Positions 33,601 to 43,379 of a stretch of DNA of 64,000 nucleotides are shown piece after piece. The position numbers and the translations under genes were made by a program. Position 1 is the stretch's first letter. Each line of letters begins with the position of its first letter. This DNA comes from Hydrogenophaga sp. (GTDB lineage: Bacteria > Pseudomonadota > Gammaproteobacteria > Burkholderiales > Burkholderiaceae_C), in contig NZ_WVZN01000003.1 in NCBI RefSeq assembly GCF_011772445.1, positions 62,001-126,000 of the forward strand, given 5' to 3'. The notes beneath the pieces are model-generated. The model was not told the DNA's origin, searched no databases, and saw nothing but the letters and a program-made list of their open reading frames with translations.

Positions 33601-34653
33601 TCAGCGTGGCGCGCAAGCGCGCGCCACCTTCATCGCCAACTGGTGCAAGGCCTGCCAGGGCTCGGCGGGCCAGTCGGGGAACTTCAGGCCCTTGACGATG
33701 CCGTCCACGGTGTGGGCGTCGTCGAGCCAGCGCGCCAGTTGCGCCGTGCCCAGGGTGGGCAGCACGCGCTCCACCAGCTTTTCCTTCACGCCCCAGACGC
33801 GGCTCTCGCGCAGGGCGATGGGCAGCGGGCGGCCATCGTCCACGGCACCGCGCACGCGGTTGAGGGTGCGGATGTCCTCGGCCAGGGCCCAGTGCACCAG
33901 CACGGGCGCCTCGCCCTCGGCCTGCAGGCCGTCGAGCATGCGCTGCACGCGCGCCACCTGGCCGGCGAGCACGGCCTCGGCGAGCTTGAAGGCGTCGAAG
34001 CGCGCCACGTTGAGCACGGCCGATTCGACCTGCTCGAAACCGAGTTCGCCCTGCGGGTGCAGCAGCGCGAGCTTCTGGATCTCCTGGTGCGCGGCGAGCA
34101 GGTTGCCCTCCACGCGGTCGGCGAAGAAGGCCAGGGTGCGCTGCCCCTCTTCGCCCGCGCGCACGCGCTGGCCCTGGGCCTGCAGGCGCATCGCGATCCA
34201 CTGCGGCAGGGCCTTGCGGTCCACCGGGTCCACGCGCACGGTCACGCCGTGCGCGTCGAGCGCGGCGAACCAGGCGCTCTTCTGCGTGGCCATGTCCAGG
34301 CGCGGCAGCACCACCAGGGTGAGCGTGCTGTGATTGCCATCGGCGGCCTCGGCCAGTTGCTGCAGGGCGGCCGAGCCGTCCTTGCCGGGCTTGCCCGAGG
34401 GCACGCGCACCTCGACGATCTGCTTGTCGGCGAACAGGCTGAGCGAAGCACCGCTGGCGATCACGGACGACCAGTCGGCGTGCGCGCCGGCCATGGTGTG
34501 CACGGTGCGTTCGGTGTGGCCCTGCTCGCGCGCGGCGGCGCGGATGGCGTCGCCCGCCTCCTGGATCAGCAGCGGCTCGTCGCCGTGCAGGGTGTAGAGG
34601 CTGCGCAGCCCCTTCTGGAGCTGGGCGGCGAGCTGGTTCGCGGGGACCTGCAT
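33601..34653 (-). CDS. holA: DNA polymerase III subunit delta
   Basis: A 350-residue HolA, the clamp-loader subunit that opens the beta sliding clamp. The N-terminal region has LYTLHGDEPLLIQEAGDAIR, and the middle part VEGNLLAAHQEIQKLALL. Length is normal. It follows lptE at a 7-nt gap on the same strand, in the standard leuS-lptE-holA order. In related Burkholderiales proA commonly comes next; here the dCTP deaminase region occupies that place. Confidence 0.95.
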   Translation of the reverse strand: MQVPANQLAAQLQKGLRSLYTLHGDEPLLIQEAGDAIRAAAREQGHTERTVHTMAGAHADWSSVIASGASLSLFADKQIVEVRVPSGKPGKDGSAALQQLAEAADGNHSTLTLVVLPRLDMATQKSAWFAALDAHGVTVRVDPVDRKALPQWIAMRLQAQGQRVRAGEEGQRTLAFFADRVEGNLLAAHQEIQKLALLHPQGELGFEQVESAVLNVARFDAFKLAEAVLAGQVARVQRMLDGLQAEGEAPVLVHWALAEDIRTLNRVRGAVDDGRPLPIALRESRVWGVKEKLVERVLPTLGTAQLARWLDDAHTVDGIVKGLKFPDWPAEPWQALHQLAMKVARACAPR

Positions 34654-34660
34654 GCGGCCG

Positions 34661-35149
34661 TCAGATCTGGCGCACGGCGGCGAGGCGGCGCACCACCTGC
34701 TGCGCGATGTCGTTGGTCATGTCGCGGTAGAGCATCTGTTCCTCGGCGTCCTTGGACAGCACCTGGGTCTCGTTGAAGCTCATGTCGCGCTCGATCAGCA
34801 GCTCGGTGTCCTCGATGAGGATGCGCTCGTCGCGGGTGCGCAGGTTGAAGCGGAAGCGTTGGCGCAACTGCAGTTCGCGCACCTGGCCGGCGGCTGTCTG
34901 GCCCACGACCACCCGCTCGCGCTGGTCCACCTGCACGGTGAGGATCACGGGCGGCGGCGGCGTGCCGTTCACGCGCAGGTCGTTGACCTGCAGCTCGCGG
35001 TAGAGCTGGGACGTGACGTAACCGCCCGGGATGCCATTCAGTTGCACGGCGTCGAAGGCGAAGGTCGGCGCCTCGCGCAGCTTGAAGCCGCAGGCCGACA
35101 GGGCCAGTGCCGCCGAACCACCGAGCAGAAGGCGCCGCTGCATCACCAT
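34661..35149 (-). CDS. lptE: LPS-assembly lipoprotein LptE
   Basis: A 162-residue outer-membrane lipoprotein that plugs the LptD barrel in LPS insertion. It begins with a signal peptide and the lipobox LSAC-GFKLR, so the mature N-terminal Cys is lipidated. The rest (YVTSQLYRELQVND, RFRFNLRTRDERIL, ETQVLSKDAEEQMLYRDMTNDIAQQVVRRL) is typical of the family. It starts 2 nt after the leuS stop; ATG 35143 is an alternative start two codons downstream. Confidence 0.95.
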   Translation of the reverse strand: MVMQRRLLLGGSAALALSACGFKLREAPTFAFDAVQLNGIPGGYVTSQLYRELQVNDLRVNGTPPPPVILTVQVDQRERVVVGQTAAGQVRELQLRQRFRFNLRTRDERILIEDTELLIERDMSFNETQVLSKDAEEQMLYRDMTNDIAQQVVRRLAAVRQI

Positions 35150-35151
35150 GA

Positions 35152-37821
35152 TCAGACCACCACGTTGACGAGGCGGCCCGGCACCACCACGACCTTCTTG
35201 GGCGCGGCGCCGGCCGCTTGCTTGATGAAGGCCTCGCTGGCGAGCGCGGCGGCTTCGATGGCGGCCTTGTCGGCGCTGGCGGGCACGGTGACGCTGCCGC
35301 GCAGCTTGCCGTTGATCTGCAGCACGAGCTCGATCTCGTCGCGCTGCAGCGCGGCCTCGTCGGCCTGCGGCCAGGGCGCGTCGAGCAGTTCGCCGGGGTA
35401 GCCGAGTTCGCTCCACAGCGTGTGCGCGATGTGCGGCGTGGCCGGGTACAGGCAGCGCAGCAGGATGCCGAAGCCCTCGGCGGCGGCGGCTTCGTCGGCC
35501 GCGCCCTCGGGCGTGAAGCCCTCCAGCGCGTTGAGCATCTTCATGGCACCCGACACCACGGTGTTGTATTGCATGCGCTGGTAGTCGTAGTCCACCTGCT
35601 TGAGCACGGTGTGCACCTCCAGGCGCAGCGCCTTGGCGGCTTTGGACAACGCGGCCTGGCCCACGCCGGCGGCCAGCGCGCCCTGCTGCGCCCCCTGCGC
35701 ATGGCGTTTGTGGCCATAGGCCCAGACGCGGCGCAGGAAGCGGTAGCTGCCTTCCACGGCTGCGTCGTTCCACTCCAGCGTGGCCTCAGGCGGCGCGGTG
35801 AACATGGTGTACAGGCGCGCGGTGTCGGCGCCGTACTTCTCGATCAGGTCCTGCGGGTCGACGCCGTTGTTTTTGGACTTGGACATGGTGCCCACGCCCT
35901 CGTAGTCGATGGGCGTGCCCGCGGGCAGTTCGCCGACGGCGTTCTTCAGTTTCGCGCCGATGACCTTGCCGCCCTCGTCGAGCACGTTGTCCACGTCGTG
36001 CGGCCAGAAGTATTCCTTGCCGCCCTTCTCGTTGCGGCGGCTGTAGATGTGGTTGAGCACCATGCCCTGGGTGAGCAGGTGGGTGAAGGGCTCGTCCACC
36101 TTGACGAGGCCGAGGTCGCGCATGACCTTGGTCCAGAAGCGCGCGTAGAGCAGGTGCAGGATGGCGTGCTCGATGCCGCCGATGTACTGGTCCACCGGCA
36201 TCCAGTAGTCGGTGCCGTCGGCCACCATGCGCTCGCGGTTCTGCGGGTCGCAGTAGCGCATGAAGTACCAGGACGAGTCCACGAAGGTGTCCATGGTGTC
36301 GGTCTCGCGCCGCGCGGCCTTGCCGCACACGGGGCAGACGACGCCCGCGTGAAAGCCCTCGTGGTGGTTGAGCGGGTTGCCGCTGCCATCGGGCACACAG
36401 TCCTCGGGCAGCACCACGGGCAGGTCCTTCTCGGGAACGGGCACGGCGCCGTGTTCGGGGCAGTGGATGATGGGGATGGGCGTGCCCCAGTAGCGCTGGC
36501 GGCTCACGCCCCAGTCGCGCAGGCGCCAGGTGGTCTTCTTCTCGCCCAGGCCCTTGGCGGCGAGGACTTCGGCGACCTTGTTCACCGCATCGGCATGGCC
36601 CAGGCCGTCGATGAAGCCGCTGTTGACGCAGACGCCGCGCTGCTTGTCGGCGTACCACTCCTGCCAGGCGTCGGTGCTGAAGACTTCGCCCTCGACCGCG
36701 ACGACCTGCTGAATCGCCAGGCCGTACTTCTTCGCGAAGGCGAAGTCGCGCTCGTCGTGCGCGGGCACGCCCATGACGGCGCCGTCGCCGTAGCTCATGA
36801 GCACGTAGTTGCCCACCCACACGGGCACGGCCTCGCCGGTGATGGGGTGCGTGACGCTCAGGCCCGTGGGCAGGCCTTCCTTCTCCTTCAGCGCGAGCTC
36901 GGCCTCGGTGGTGCCGCCCTTCTTGCACTCCTCGATGAAGGCGGCGAGCTTCGCATCGCTGGCGGCGGCGTGCGTGGCCAGCGGGTGCTCGGGGGCCACG
37001 GCGCAGAAGGTGACGCCCATGATGGTGTCGGCGCGCGTGGTGAAGACGTGGAGCTTGCCGTCACCGATGAGCGCGCCGCCCGCGTCCTTGATCTGGTGCG
37101 GGAAGGCGAAGCGCAGGCCTTCGCTCTTGCCGATCCAGTTCTCCTGCATCAGGCGCACCTTGTCGGGCCAGCCGCTGAGCGTGGCCTTGGGGTTGCCGAT
37201 CTGCACGTGGTCGAGCAGCTCGCCCGCGTAGGCGGTGATGTTGAGGTAGTAGCCCGGGATCTCGCGCTTTTCGACCAGCGCGCCGGTGCGCCAGCCGCGG
37301 CCGTCGATGACCTGTTCGTTGGCGAGCACGGTCTGGTCCACCGGGTCCCAGTTGACGACCTGGGTCTTGCGGTAGGCGATGCCCTTCTCCAGCATCTTGA
37401 GGAACAGCCACTGGTTCCAGTGGTAGTAGTCGGGCGAGCAGGTGGCGACCTCGCGGCTCCAGTCGATGGCCAGGCCCATGGCCTGCATCTGCCGCTTCAT
37501 GTAGGCGATGTTGTCGTACGTCCACTTGGCCGGCGGCACCTGGTTCTTGATGGCCGCGTTCTCCGCCGGCAGGCCGAAGGCGTCCCAGCCCATGGGCATG
37601 AGGACGTTGTAGCCCTTCATGCGCAGCTGGCGCGTGAGCATGTCGTTGATGGTGTAGTTGCGCACGTGGCCCATGTGCAGCTTGCCGCTGGGGTAGGGCA
37701 GCATGGAGCAGGCGTAGAACTTCTTCTTGCCGGCGTCTTCGGTGACGCGGTAGGCGTCGCGGGCGGTCCAGTGGGCTTGCGCGGCGCGCTCGACGTCTTG
37801 GTGGGCGTATTTGTCTTGCAT
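35152..37821 (-). CDS. leuS: Leucyl-tRNA synthetase
   Basis: An 889-residue class I synthetase that charges tRNA-Leu. The HIGH-like motif is HMGH (residues about 50, [15 protein letters not shown]), the editing domain spans roughly 225-420, and the KMSKS-like motif is TMSKSKNNG. The C-terminal anticodon-binding and tRNA-contact domains end in [12 protein letters not shown]. Length is normal. It heads the leuS-lptE-holA operon. Confidence 0.98.
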   Translation of the reverse strand: MQDKYAHQDVERAAQAHWTARDAYRVTEDAGKKKFYACSMLPYPSGKLHMGHVRNYTINDMLTRQLRMKGYNVLMPMGWDAFGLPAENAAIKNQVPPAKWTYDNIAYMKRQMQAMGLAIDWSREVATCSPDYYHWNQWLFLKMLEKGIAYRKTQVVNWDPVDQTVLANEQVIDGRGWRTGALVEKREIPGYYLNITAYAGELLDHVQIGNPKATLSGWPDKVRLMQENWIGKSEGLRFAFPHQIKDAGGALIGDGKLHVFTTRADTIMGVTFCAVAPEHPLATHAAASDAKLAAFIEECKKGGTTEAELALKEKEGLPTGLSVTHPITGEAVPVWVGNYVLMSYGDGAVMGVPAHDERDFAFAKKYGLAIQQVVAVEGEVFSTDAWQEWYADKQRGVCVNSGFIDGLGHADAVNKVAEVLAAKGLGEKKTTWRLRDWGVSRQRYWGTPIPIIHCPEHGAVPVPEKDLPVVLPEDCVPDGSGNPLNHHEGFHAGVVCPVCGKAARRETDTMDTFVDSSWYFMRYCDPQNRERMVADGTDYWMPVDQYIGGIEHAILHLLYARFWTKVMRDLGLVKVDEPFTHLLTQGMVLNHIYSRRNEKGGKEYFWPHDVDNVLDEGGKVIGAKLKNAVGELPAGTPIDYEGVGTMSKSKNNGVDPQDLIEKYGADTARLYTMFTAPPEATLEWNDAAVEGSYRFLRRVWAYGHKRHAQGAQQGALAAGVGQAALSKAAKALRLEVHTVLKQVDYDYQRMQYNTVVSGAMKMLNALEGFTPEGAADEAAAAEGFGILLRCLYPATPHIAHTLWSELGYPGELLDAPWPQADEAALQRDEIELVLQINGKLRGSVTVPASADKAAIEAAALASEAFIKQAAGAAPKKVVVVPGRLVNVVV

Positions 37822-37906
37822 GGGGACGGGGAAGACCTGGGGGCCGGACGGGCGTGGCGTGCCCGTGGGAGCGGGGATTTTAGGCCGGGGGCCCGGCGGC
37901 GCGCCG

Positions 37907-38335
37907 TCAGCGCGGCGACGCGGGCTGGCGGGCCGTGAAACCCACGCGCCGCAGCCCCGCGGCCTGCGCGGCGCCGATGATCGCGAGCACCCGGCCGTAG
38001 GGCAGTGACGCGTCGGCGCGCAGCTGCAGTTCGGTCGCCGGGTCGCGCTGCGCGGCCTCGCGCAGGCGATCGGGCAGCGCCGCCTCGGGCACGACCTCGC
38101 CGTTCCAGCGCAGGCCCGATCGGGTGTCGAGTTCGAGCGTGACCACGGACGCGGCAGCGGGCGCCGGTGTGGCGGTCTTCTCCGCCGGCAGCTCCAGCGC
38201 CATCTGCCGCGCCATCAGCGGGGCGGACACGATGAAGATCACCAGCAGCACCAGCACCACGTCGACCAGGGGCGTCACGTTGATGTCGCCGATGGCGCGC
38301 GCCGGGCGCGTGCCGGGCAGGCGGCCGAAGCTCAC
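37907..38335 (-). CDS. exbD: ExbD/TolR-family biopolymer transport protein
   Basis: A 142-residue protein with one transmembrane helix near the N-terminus ([19 protein letters not shown]). It contains the catalytic-type Asp of the family in [14 protein letters not shown], and a periplasmic domain ([31 protein letters not shown]). Together with ExbB it couples proton flow to a TonB- or TolA-type energiser. No tonB is adjacent. It lies 58 bp behind exbB on the same strand. Confidence 0.9.
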   Translation of the reverse strand: MSFGRLPGTRPARAIGDINVTPLVDVVLVLLVIFIVSAPLMARQMALELPAEKTATPAPAAASVVTLELDTRSGLRWNGEVVPEAALPDRLREAAQRDPATELQLRADASLPYGRVLAIIGAAQAAGLRRVGFTARQPASPR

Positions 38336-38393
38336 AGGACAAGCTCCGTGCAGCGCGCGGCGGGGCGAGCCCCGTCGGGTGGCCGTGCGGTGC

Positions 38394-39044
38394 TCATGGC
38401 CGGGGCGTCGGCGCGAACCATTCGCGCAGGTCGTGCGCGAAACCTTCGAGCTCGGCCTCCAGGCGCGCGATGTGCCGCCCGAGGGCGTTGTGGCCCAGCA
38501 CGGCGGGAATCGCCACGGCCAGGCCGGCGGCCGTCATGACCAGGGCCTCGCCCACCGGGCCGGCCACGCGCTCGATCTGGAAGCCCTCGCCCATGCCCAC
38601 GGCCGCCAGCGCGTGGTGCACGCCCCAGACCGTGCCCAGCAGCCCCACGAAGGGCGCCGTGGCGGCCACGCTGGCGAGCAGGGTCTGACCGAACTGCAGG
38701 TGGGCACGGCGGGCGTCGAGCGCGCCGCGCAGCAGGCGCGTGACCTGCGCGGCCCGCTCGCCCTGGCGCGCCAGGCTGGCGGCGTCCACCGCCTCGAGCG
38801 AGCGCGCGGCCTGCAGCAGCGGCAGCGCGAGCGCGGCGGTGTCGGCCTGAGCCAGGCGGCGCTCGGCTTCGTCGATGTCGGGGGCGAGCCAGAAGGCCGC
38901 CGTGGCGCGCGGCAGCGCCTGCGCGCCGCGGCGCAGCAGGGAATATTTCCAAATCATCACCACCCAGGTGGCGACGGACATGGTAAGCAGCAGGGTTCCG
39001 ATGGCCTGGCCGAAGGGGTCGGCCTGGAGGAACACCTGCCACAT
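38394..39044 (-). CDS. exbB: ExbB/TolQ-family proton channel protein
   Basis: A 216-residue membrane protein with three transmembrane helices. The family signature is seen in SVAATAPFVGLLGTVWGVHHAL and in GPVGEALVMTAAGLAVAIPAVLGHNAL. It forms the pentameric channel in which ExbD sits. It starts 1 nt after the dapB stop, so it is translated with the dapB-bamE operon. Confidence 0.92.
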   Translation of the reverse strand: MWQVFLQADPFGQAIGTLLLTMSVATWVVMIWKYSLLRRGAQALPRATAAFWLAPDIDEAERRLAQADTAALALPLLQAARSLEAVDAASLARQGERAAQVTRLLRGALDARRAHLQFGQTLLASVAATAPFVGLLGTVWGVHHALAAVGMGEGFQIERVAGPVGEALVMTAAGLAVAIPAVLGHNALGRHIARLEAELEGFAHDLREWFAPTPRP

Positions 39045-39045
39045 G

Positions 39046-39867
39046 CTAGGTGCGCAGCCCCAGCACGTCGAACATGTCGAACAGGCCGTTCTGGCGGCCC
39101 GCGAGGAAGCGCACGGCGCGCAGGCTGCCCTGGGCGTAGGTGCTGCGGCTGGCGGACTTGTGCGTGATCTCGATGCGCTCGCCGGTGCCCGCGAACAGCA
39201 CGGTGTGGTCGCCCACGATGTCGCCGCCCCGGATGGTGGCGAAGCCGATGCTGGACGGGTCGCGCTCGCCGGTGACGCCTTCGCGCGCGTAGACCGCGCA
39301 GTCCTTCAGGTCACGGCCCAGCGCATTGGCGATGACCTCGCCCATCTTGAGCGCGGTGCCGCTGGGCGCGTCCACCTTGTGGCGGTGGTGGGCCTCGATG
39401 ATCTCGATGTCGTAGCCGGTGGACAGGGCCTTGGCCGCCATCTCCAGCAGCTTGAGCGTGACGTTGACGCCCACGCTCATGTTGGGCGCCATGACGATGG
39501 CGATGCGTTGGGAGGCCTCGGCGATCTCGGCCTTCTGCTCGTCGGAAAAGCCGGTGGTGCCGATGACGAGTTGCACACCGTGCTCGACGCAGGCGCGCAG
39601 GTGGGCCATGGTGCCTTCGGGGCGCGTGAAGTCGATCAGGCAGTCGCTGCCTTTGAGGCCTTGCGCGAGGTCGGCCGTGATGAAGACGCCAGTGGACTGG
39701 CCGGCGTAGGCGCCGGCGTCCTGCCCGATGGCGGGGCTGGCGGCCATGTCGAGCGCGCCGCCGAGCACGCAGTCGCCGCTGGCCTGCACGGCCTCGATAA
39801 GCATGCGGCCCATACGGCCGCTGGCGCCCGCGACGCAGACGCGGGGGCTGGTGCCGGGTTGACTCAT
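39046..39867 (-). CDS. dapB: 4-hydroxy-tetrahydrodipicolinate reductase
   Basis: A 273-residue DapB of lysine and diaminopimelate synthesis. The NAD(P) motif is [14 protein letters not shown], and the catalytic region has [14 protein letters not shown] and [20 protein letters not shown], where the His pair and Lys are the known active-site residues. [22 protein letters not shown] follows. Its start overlaps the bamE stop by 4 nt. Essential in peptidoglycan precursor supply. Confidence 0.97.
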   Translation of the reverse strand: MSQPGTSPRVCVAGASGRMGRMLIEAVQASGDCVLGGALDMAASPAIGQDAGAYAGQSTGVFITADLAQGLKGSDCLIDFTRPEGTMAHLRACVEHGVQLVIGTTGFSDEQKAEIAEASQRIAIVMAPNMSVGVNVTLKLLEMAAKALSTGYDIEIIEAHHRHKVDAPSGTALKMGEVIANALGRDLKDCAVYAREGVTGERDPSSIGFATIRGGDIVGDHTVLFAGTGERIEITHKSASRSTYAQGSLRAVRFLAGRQNGLFDMFDVLGLRT

Positions 39868-40403
39868 CGCGCCGGCTCCAGCGGCGGGAACTGGGTGGTG
39901 GAGGGCGCGGGGGCGGCGCTGGCGGGCAACGGCGGGGCCTGCGGCTTGTTGCGCTCCGCGAATTCCTTGAGCTGCTGCTCGGTCGCCTCCAGCGGCGGTA
40001 CCTTGCCGGTCTTGCCGCGGCGCGCGTCGAGCGAGGCCACGAACTCGGCTTCGCTCGGCAGGTCGTCGGCCTCGTGGCGCGCCAGCACACCGTCCTTGAA
40101 GAACACCGACACGCGGCGGCTTTGCGGCTCCTGGCCTTGGCGCTTCAGGGTGAAGACGTAGTCCCAGCGGTCGGCGTGGAACACGCTGGCCAGCAGCGGC
40201 GAGCCCATGATGTCGCGCACCTGCTCGCGCGGCATGCCGGGCTGCAGCGCCTGGACCTGCTCGCGGGTGATCACGTTGCCCTGGAGGATGTCGATCTTGT
40301 AGGGGGTGACCCAGCCGGCCACGGTACCGCAGCCGCCCAGTGCCAGCACGGCGGCGAGCAGGGCCGCCGGTGCGAGCGGGATTCGGAGCTTGAAGAGAAA
40401 CAT
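39864..40403 (-). CDS. bamE: Outer-membrane protein assembly factor BamE
   Basis: A 179-residue lipoprotein of the SmpA/OmlA family. A signal peptide ends in the lipobox LGGC-GTVAG. The BamE core is [40 protein letters not shown]. It is longer than E. coli BamE owing to a Pro/Ala-rich C-terminal tail (after about residue 140). It assists beta-barrel insertion by BamA. It is divergent from fur across a 99-bp region. Confidence 0.95.
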   Translation of the reverse strand: MFLFKLRIPLAPAALLAAVLALGGCGTVAGWVTPYKIDILQGNVITREQVQALQPGMPREQVRDIMGSPLLASVFHADRWDYVFTLKRQGQEPQSRRVSVFFKDGVLARHEADDLPSEAEFVASLDARRGKTGKVPPLEATEQQLKEFAERNKPQAPPLPASAAPAPSTTQFPPLEPAR

Positions 40404-40429
40404 GGCGAAAACCCGGGTGGGCCTGCTGG

Positions 40430-40456
40430 CCTTGCGCTGGCGCGGCCGGCGCAAGG
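40430..40456. promoter_or_regulatory. Inverted repeat between bamE and fur
   Basis: CCTTGCGC (40430-40437) and GCGCAAGG (40449-40456) pair perfectly around 11 bp, in the region between the divergent bamE and fur genes. It is too GC-rich to be a Fur box. Its role is unknown. Confidence 0.4.
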
Positions 40457-40502
40457 CGGACGATAATCGGTCGGCCATTGTAGTGAGCCCGACGCCAGCA
40501 CC

Positions 40503-40949
40503 ATGTCCAACATCGAAGACCTCAAGAGCACCGGCCTGAAGGCCACGCTGCCGCGCCTGAAGATCCTCGAGGTCTTCCAGAACGCCACGCAGCGGCACAT
40601 GACCGCCGAGGACGTGTTCCGCGTGCTGCTCGACGAGCGCAGCGACATCGGCCTGGCCACGGTCTACCGCGTGCTGATGCAGTTCGAACAGGCCGGCCTG
40701 CTCACGCGCAGCAATTTCGAGTCCGGCAAAGCCGTCTACGAACTCAACGAAGGCCAGCACCACGACCACCTGGTCTGCCTGGATTGCGGGCGGGTCGAGG
40801 AGTTCTTCGACCCCGAGATCGAGAAGCGCCAGCAGATGGTGGCCAAGTCGCGCGGCTTCGCGCTGCAGGAACACGCGCTCTCGCTCTACGCCAACTGCAC
40901 CAAGGGCGACTGCCCGCACCGCGTCCCCAAGGCCGGCGGCCACCGCTGA
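40503..40949 (+). CDS. fur: Ferric uptake regulator
   Basis: A 148-residue Fur. The N-terminal winged HTH has [47 protein letters not shown]. The metal-binding part includes [22 protein letters not shown] with the conserved His cluster and CxxC. Fur represses iron-uptake genes when ferrous iron is abundant. Divergence from bamE is the standard betaproteobacterial layout. No Fur box is obvious in its own promoter. Confidence 0.97.
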   Translation: MSNIEDLKSTGLKATLPRLKILEVFQNATQRHMTAEDVFRVLLDERSDIGLATVYRVLMQFEQAGLLTRSNFESGKAVYELNEGQHHDHLVCLDCGRVEEFFDPEIEKRQQMVAKSRGFALQEHALSLYANCTKGDCPHRVPKAGGHR

Positions 40950-40960
40950 GGGCCACGGAC

Positions 40961-41037
40961 GATCCGGCGCCGGGCCGCCCCAAGCCGGATCGGTTCCGTC
41001 GGGGGCAGCGCCCCGCGCAGCGGCGAAGCGTGGGGCC
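40961..41037. repeat. Intergenic hairpin repeat, copy 1
   Basis: The stem GATCCGGC (40961-40968) pairs with GCCGGATC (40984-40991) around the 15-nt loop GCCGGGCCGCCCCAA. The repeat ends in a GCGAAGCGTGGGG-type tail. It lies between the convergent fur and hprK genes, where it might act as a bidirectional transcription or mRNA-stability element. See copy 2 at 42001. Confidence 0.75.
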
Positions 41038-41042
41038 CCGTG

Positions 41043-41993
41043 TCACTCGTCTCGCGACATGGCTGCGCGGTGGCGCTGCACGAATTCCTGGTAAGTGTCG
41101 ATGCCGCGCAACTGCAGGATGGTGTTGCGCACCGCGGCCTCGACCAGCACGGCGATGTTGCGACCCGCCACCACCTGGATCACGGCCTTGCGAACGGGCA
41201 CGCCCAATACATCCTGGTACAGCGGCTCGTAAGGCATGCGCTCGTAGTCGCGCTCCATGGTTTCGCGGCGCACCAGGTGCACGATGAGCTGCAAGCGCAT
41301 CTTGCGGCGCACCGCCGTCTCGCCAAAGATCGCCTTGATGTCGAGCAGGCCGATGCCGCGCACTTCCAGCAGGTTCTGCAGCAGTTCGGGGCAGCGGCCT
41401 TCCACGCTGGTCTGGTTGATGCGGTACAGGTCCACCGCGTCGTCGGCCACCAGGCCGTGGCCGCGCGAGATGAGTTCCAGCCCGAGTTCGCTCTTGCCCA
41501 GACCCGATTCGCCGGTGATCAGCACCCCCATGCCCAGGATGTCCATGAACACGCCGTGCATCGTGGCGCGGTCGGCGAAGTGGCGCGAGAGGTAGGCGCG
41601 CAGCACGTCGATCACGAAGGCCGCGGACTCGTGGGTCGCGAACATCGGGATCTGGGCGCGCTCGCACATGGCGAGCAGCTCGTCGGGCGCGGGCTTGTCG
41701 TCGGCCACCACCAGCACCGGCGGCTCCAGCGTCACGATGCGCGCCACCCGGCGCCGGTTGTCGTCGACGCTGGGGCTGGTGAGGTAGGCGACCTCACGCT
41801 CGCCGATGACTTGCAGGCGGTAGGGGTGGATGTAGTTGAGGTAGCCGACCAGGTCGGCGCCGGAGCGCGCGGCGCGGATCGCCACCTCGTCGAAACGGCG
41901 CTCGGAGGCCCCCAGCCCCGCGATCCACTGCCATTTCAGCGTGTCCCGGTGGTCCTCGAAGAGGACGTCGGCGCTGACGACGGTCGGCTTCAT
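41043..41993 (-). CDS. hprK: HPr kinase/phosphorylase
   Basis: A 316-residue HprK. The C-terminal catalytic domain has the Walker [10 protein letters not shown], followed by [14 protein letters not shown] and the HprK signature region [16 protein letters not shown]. It phosphorylates HPr on serine and removes the phosphate, linking carbon status to the nitrogen-type PTS. ATG 41993 gives the family's usual start ([14 protein letters not shown]); an in-frame extension to 42023 enters the repeat. It follows ptsN in the same orientation, although a repeat copy separates them. Confidence 0.96.
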   Translation of the reverse strand: MKPTVVSADVLFEDHRDTLKWQWIAGLGASERRFDEVAIRAARSGADLVGYLNYIHPYRLQVIGEREVAYLTSPSVDDNRRRVARIVTLEPPVLVVADDKPAPDELLAMCERAQIPMFATHESAAFVIDVLRAYLSRHFADRATMHGVFMDILGMGVLITGESGLGKSELGLELISRGHGLVADDAVDLYRINQTSVEGRCPELLQNLLEVRGIGLLDIKAIFGETAVRRKMRLQLIVHLVRRETMERDYERMPYEPLYQDVLGVPVRKAVIQVVAGRNIAVLVEAAVRNTILQLRGIDTYQEFVQRHRAAMSRDE

Positions 41994-42000
41994 GCGGGAA

Positions 42001-42160
42001 GATCGGCCGCCGGGCCGCCCCAAGGCCGATCAGCCCACTCGGGGGGCTGAGGACCGCGGCTCCAGGCCTGCCTGCGCAGGCCTGGACGGTCCGAAGAGGC
42101 AGCGACTCTGGCGCTGCCGCGCCCTGCAAGGGGCGTCTCACGCAACGGCGGAGCGTGGGG
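42001..42160. repeat. Intergenic hairpin repeat, copy 2
   Basis: The stem GATCGGCC (42001-42008) pairs with GGCCGATC (42024-42031) around a 15-nt loop identical to that of copy 1. The stem bases differ from copy 1 yet still pair fully. The remainder carries more hairpins and the tail CGGAGCGTGGGG, similar to copy 1. It lies between ptsN and hprK. Confidence 0.75.
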
Positions 42161-42169
42161 GCTCAAGGT

Positions 42170-42640
42170 TCAGGCGGCGGCGTGCGCCGACTGCCAGTTG
42201 GCGATCAGGCCGTGCAGCGCGGCGGCGTCGGTCGAGGCCTTCATGCGCTCGCGCAGGGCACTGTCGCTCAGGAGCTCAGCGATTTCCGACAGGATTTCCA
42301 GGTGCTTCTGCGTGGCCGCCTCAGGCACCAGCAGGAAGATCATGAGCTGCACCGGCTGTTCGTCGGGGGCATCGAAACCAATGGCGCCGGCCAACTGGAA
42401 CACGGCGGCCAGTGGCTGCTTGAGCCCCTTGATGCGACCGTGAGGAATGGCCACGCCATGACCGAGTCCGGTGGACCCCAGGCGCTCGCGCGCGAAGAGG
42501 CTGTCGGTGATGAGCGCGCGGTTGAGGCCGTGCAGGGTTTCGAACAACAGGCCCGCTTCCTCGAAGGCGCGCTTCTTGCTGGTGGCGTCAACGCTGACGA
42601 GCACCTGCGCGGCGGGCAATATGGCAGACAGTCGGTTCAT
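42170..42640 (-). CDS. ptsN: Nitrogen PTS EIIA component
   Basis: A 156-residue EIIA-Ntr. The phospho-acceptor His lies in HGVAIPHGRIKGL. RAFEEAGLLFETLHGLNRALITDSLFARERLGSTGLGHG is typical. It takes phosphate from NPr/HPr and regulates rather than transports. It lies between hpf and hprK, the standard order of the rpoN-hpf-ptsN-hprK group, though rpoN itself is absent from this spot. Confidence 0.96.
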   Translation of the reverse strand: MNRLSAILPAAQVLVSVDATSKKRAFEEAGLLFETLHGLNRALITDSLFARERLGSTGLGHGVAIPHGRIKGLKQPLAAVFQLAGAIGFDAPDEQPVQLMIFLLVPEAATQKHLEILSEIAELLSDSALRERMKASTDAAALHGLIANWQSAHAAA

Positions 42641-42704
42641 GGGGGCCCTTTCGGGCGCGAATTATGCGCTTCTGATCTCCCACGCCTAGATGAAAAAGAC
42701 AAAA

Positions 42705-42730
42705 AAGCCGCTTGACAACTCAAGCGGCTT
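42705..42730 (-). terminator. Rho-independent terminator after hpf
   Basis: AAGCCGCTTGA and TCAAGCGGCTT form a perfect 11-bp stem with a 4-nt loop. On the minus strand the stem is followed by TTTTGTCTTTTTC. It lies between the hpf stop and ptsN, so it ends or attenuates the hpf transcript before ptsN. Confidence 0.85.
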
Positions 42731-42783
42731 GCTGCAGTGCAGCACGATCACAAACCCACGAACGGCGCGGGTTGTGACCGTTT

Positions 42784-43113
42784 TCACATCAGGCGTTTCA
42801 CGGCTTCGTGGTTGTGGTCCTGCGTCTTGGTCTTGTAACGCAACACCTGGCGGTCGAGCTTGTCGGCGAGTTCATCAACGGCGGCATAAAGATCGGCATG
42901 GGCACTCTCGGCGAACAGGTCGCGCCCTTTGACGTGGATGTTGCATTCCGCGCGTTGTCGCAGGTCTTTTTCCTTGAGGTTGTCCACTTTCAGCAGCACC
43001 CGGATATCGACGACCTGGTCGAAGTGCCGGGAAATGCGTTCGAGCTTGCTGGTGACGTAGCCGCGCAGCGCGGGAGTGACCTCGAGGTCGTGACCGTTGA
43101 TCGTCAGGTTCAT
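42784..43113 (-). CDS. hpf: Ribosome hibernation promoting factor
   Basis: A 109-residue short-form HPF/RaiA-like protein: [77 protein letters not shown]. It binds idle ribosomes and favours 100S dimers in stationary phase. In many betaproteobacteria it follows rpoN; here the upstream gene is a divergent histidine kinase. A strong terminator separates it from ptsN. GGAGGC precedes the ATG. Confidence 0.95.
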   Translation of the reverse strand: MNLTINGHDLEVTPALRGYVTSKLERISRHFDQVVDIRVLLKVDNLKEKDLRQRAECNIHVKGRDLFAESAHADLYAAVDELADKLDRQVLRYKTKTQDHNHEAVKRLM

Positions 43114-43379
43114 GAGTGAGCCTCCAATTGCTCCGGGTTGACACAGGCCGCCGGGGGCAGGGCCATCCGGCGACCACGGGATGGCTTGCGACCCACTATG
43201 CCGACGATGCCCCGCCCACGCAAGCCGAAAGCGTCAGAAATCGTGACTTCCTGATCGGCGTCAAGACCGGCGGTCCGAGACGCGCGTCGGGAACCGAGGT
43301 GGGGAGTCGGTCACGGACGGCGATCGAAGCGAGGTGGCCGAGCGTCGCCAATCGGTCGTGGCTTCGTTCGCGCACGCCT

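Noticed and set aside
35218-37938. 906-codon open frame opposite leuS
   Set aside because: It is an antisense shadow caused by high GC; the encoded protein is Val/Gly/His-rich without domains, while leuS on the other strand is unmistakable.
40404-40502. Fur box in the fur promoter
   Set aside because: No sequence close to the A/T-rich 19-bp Fur consensus is visible; the dyad present is GC-rich.
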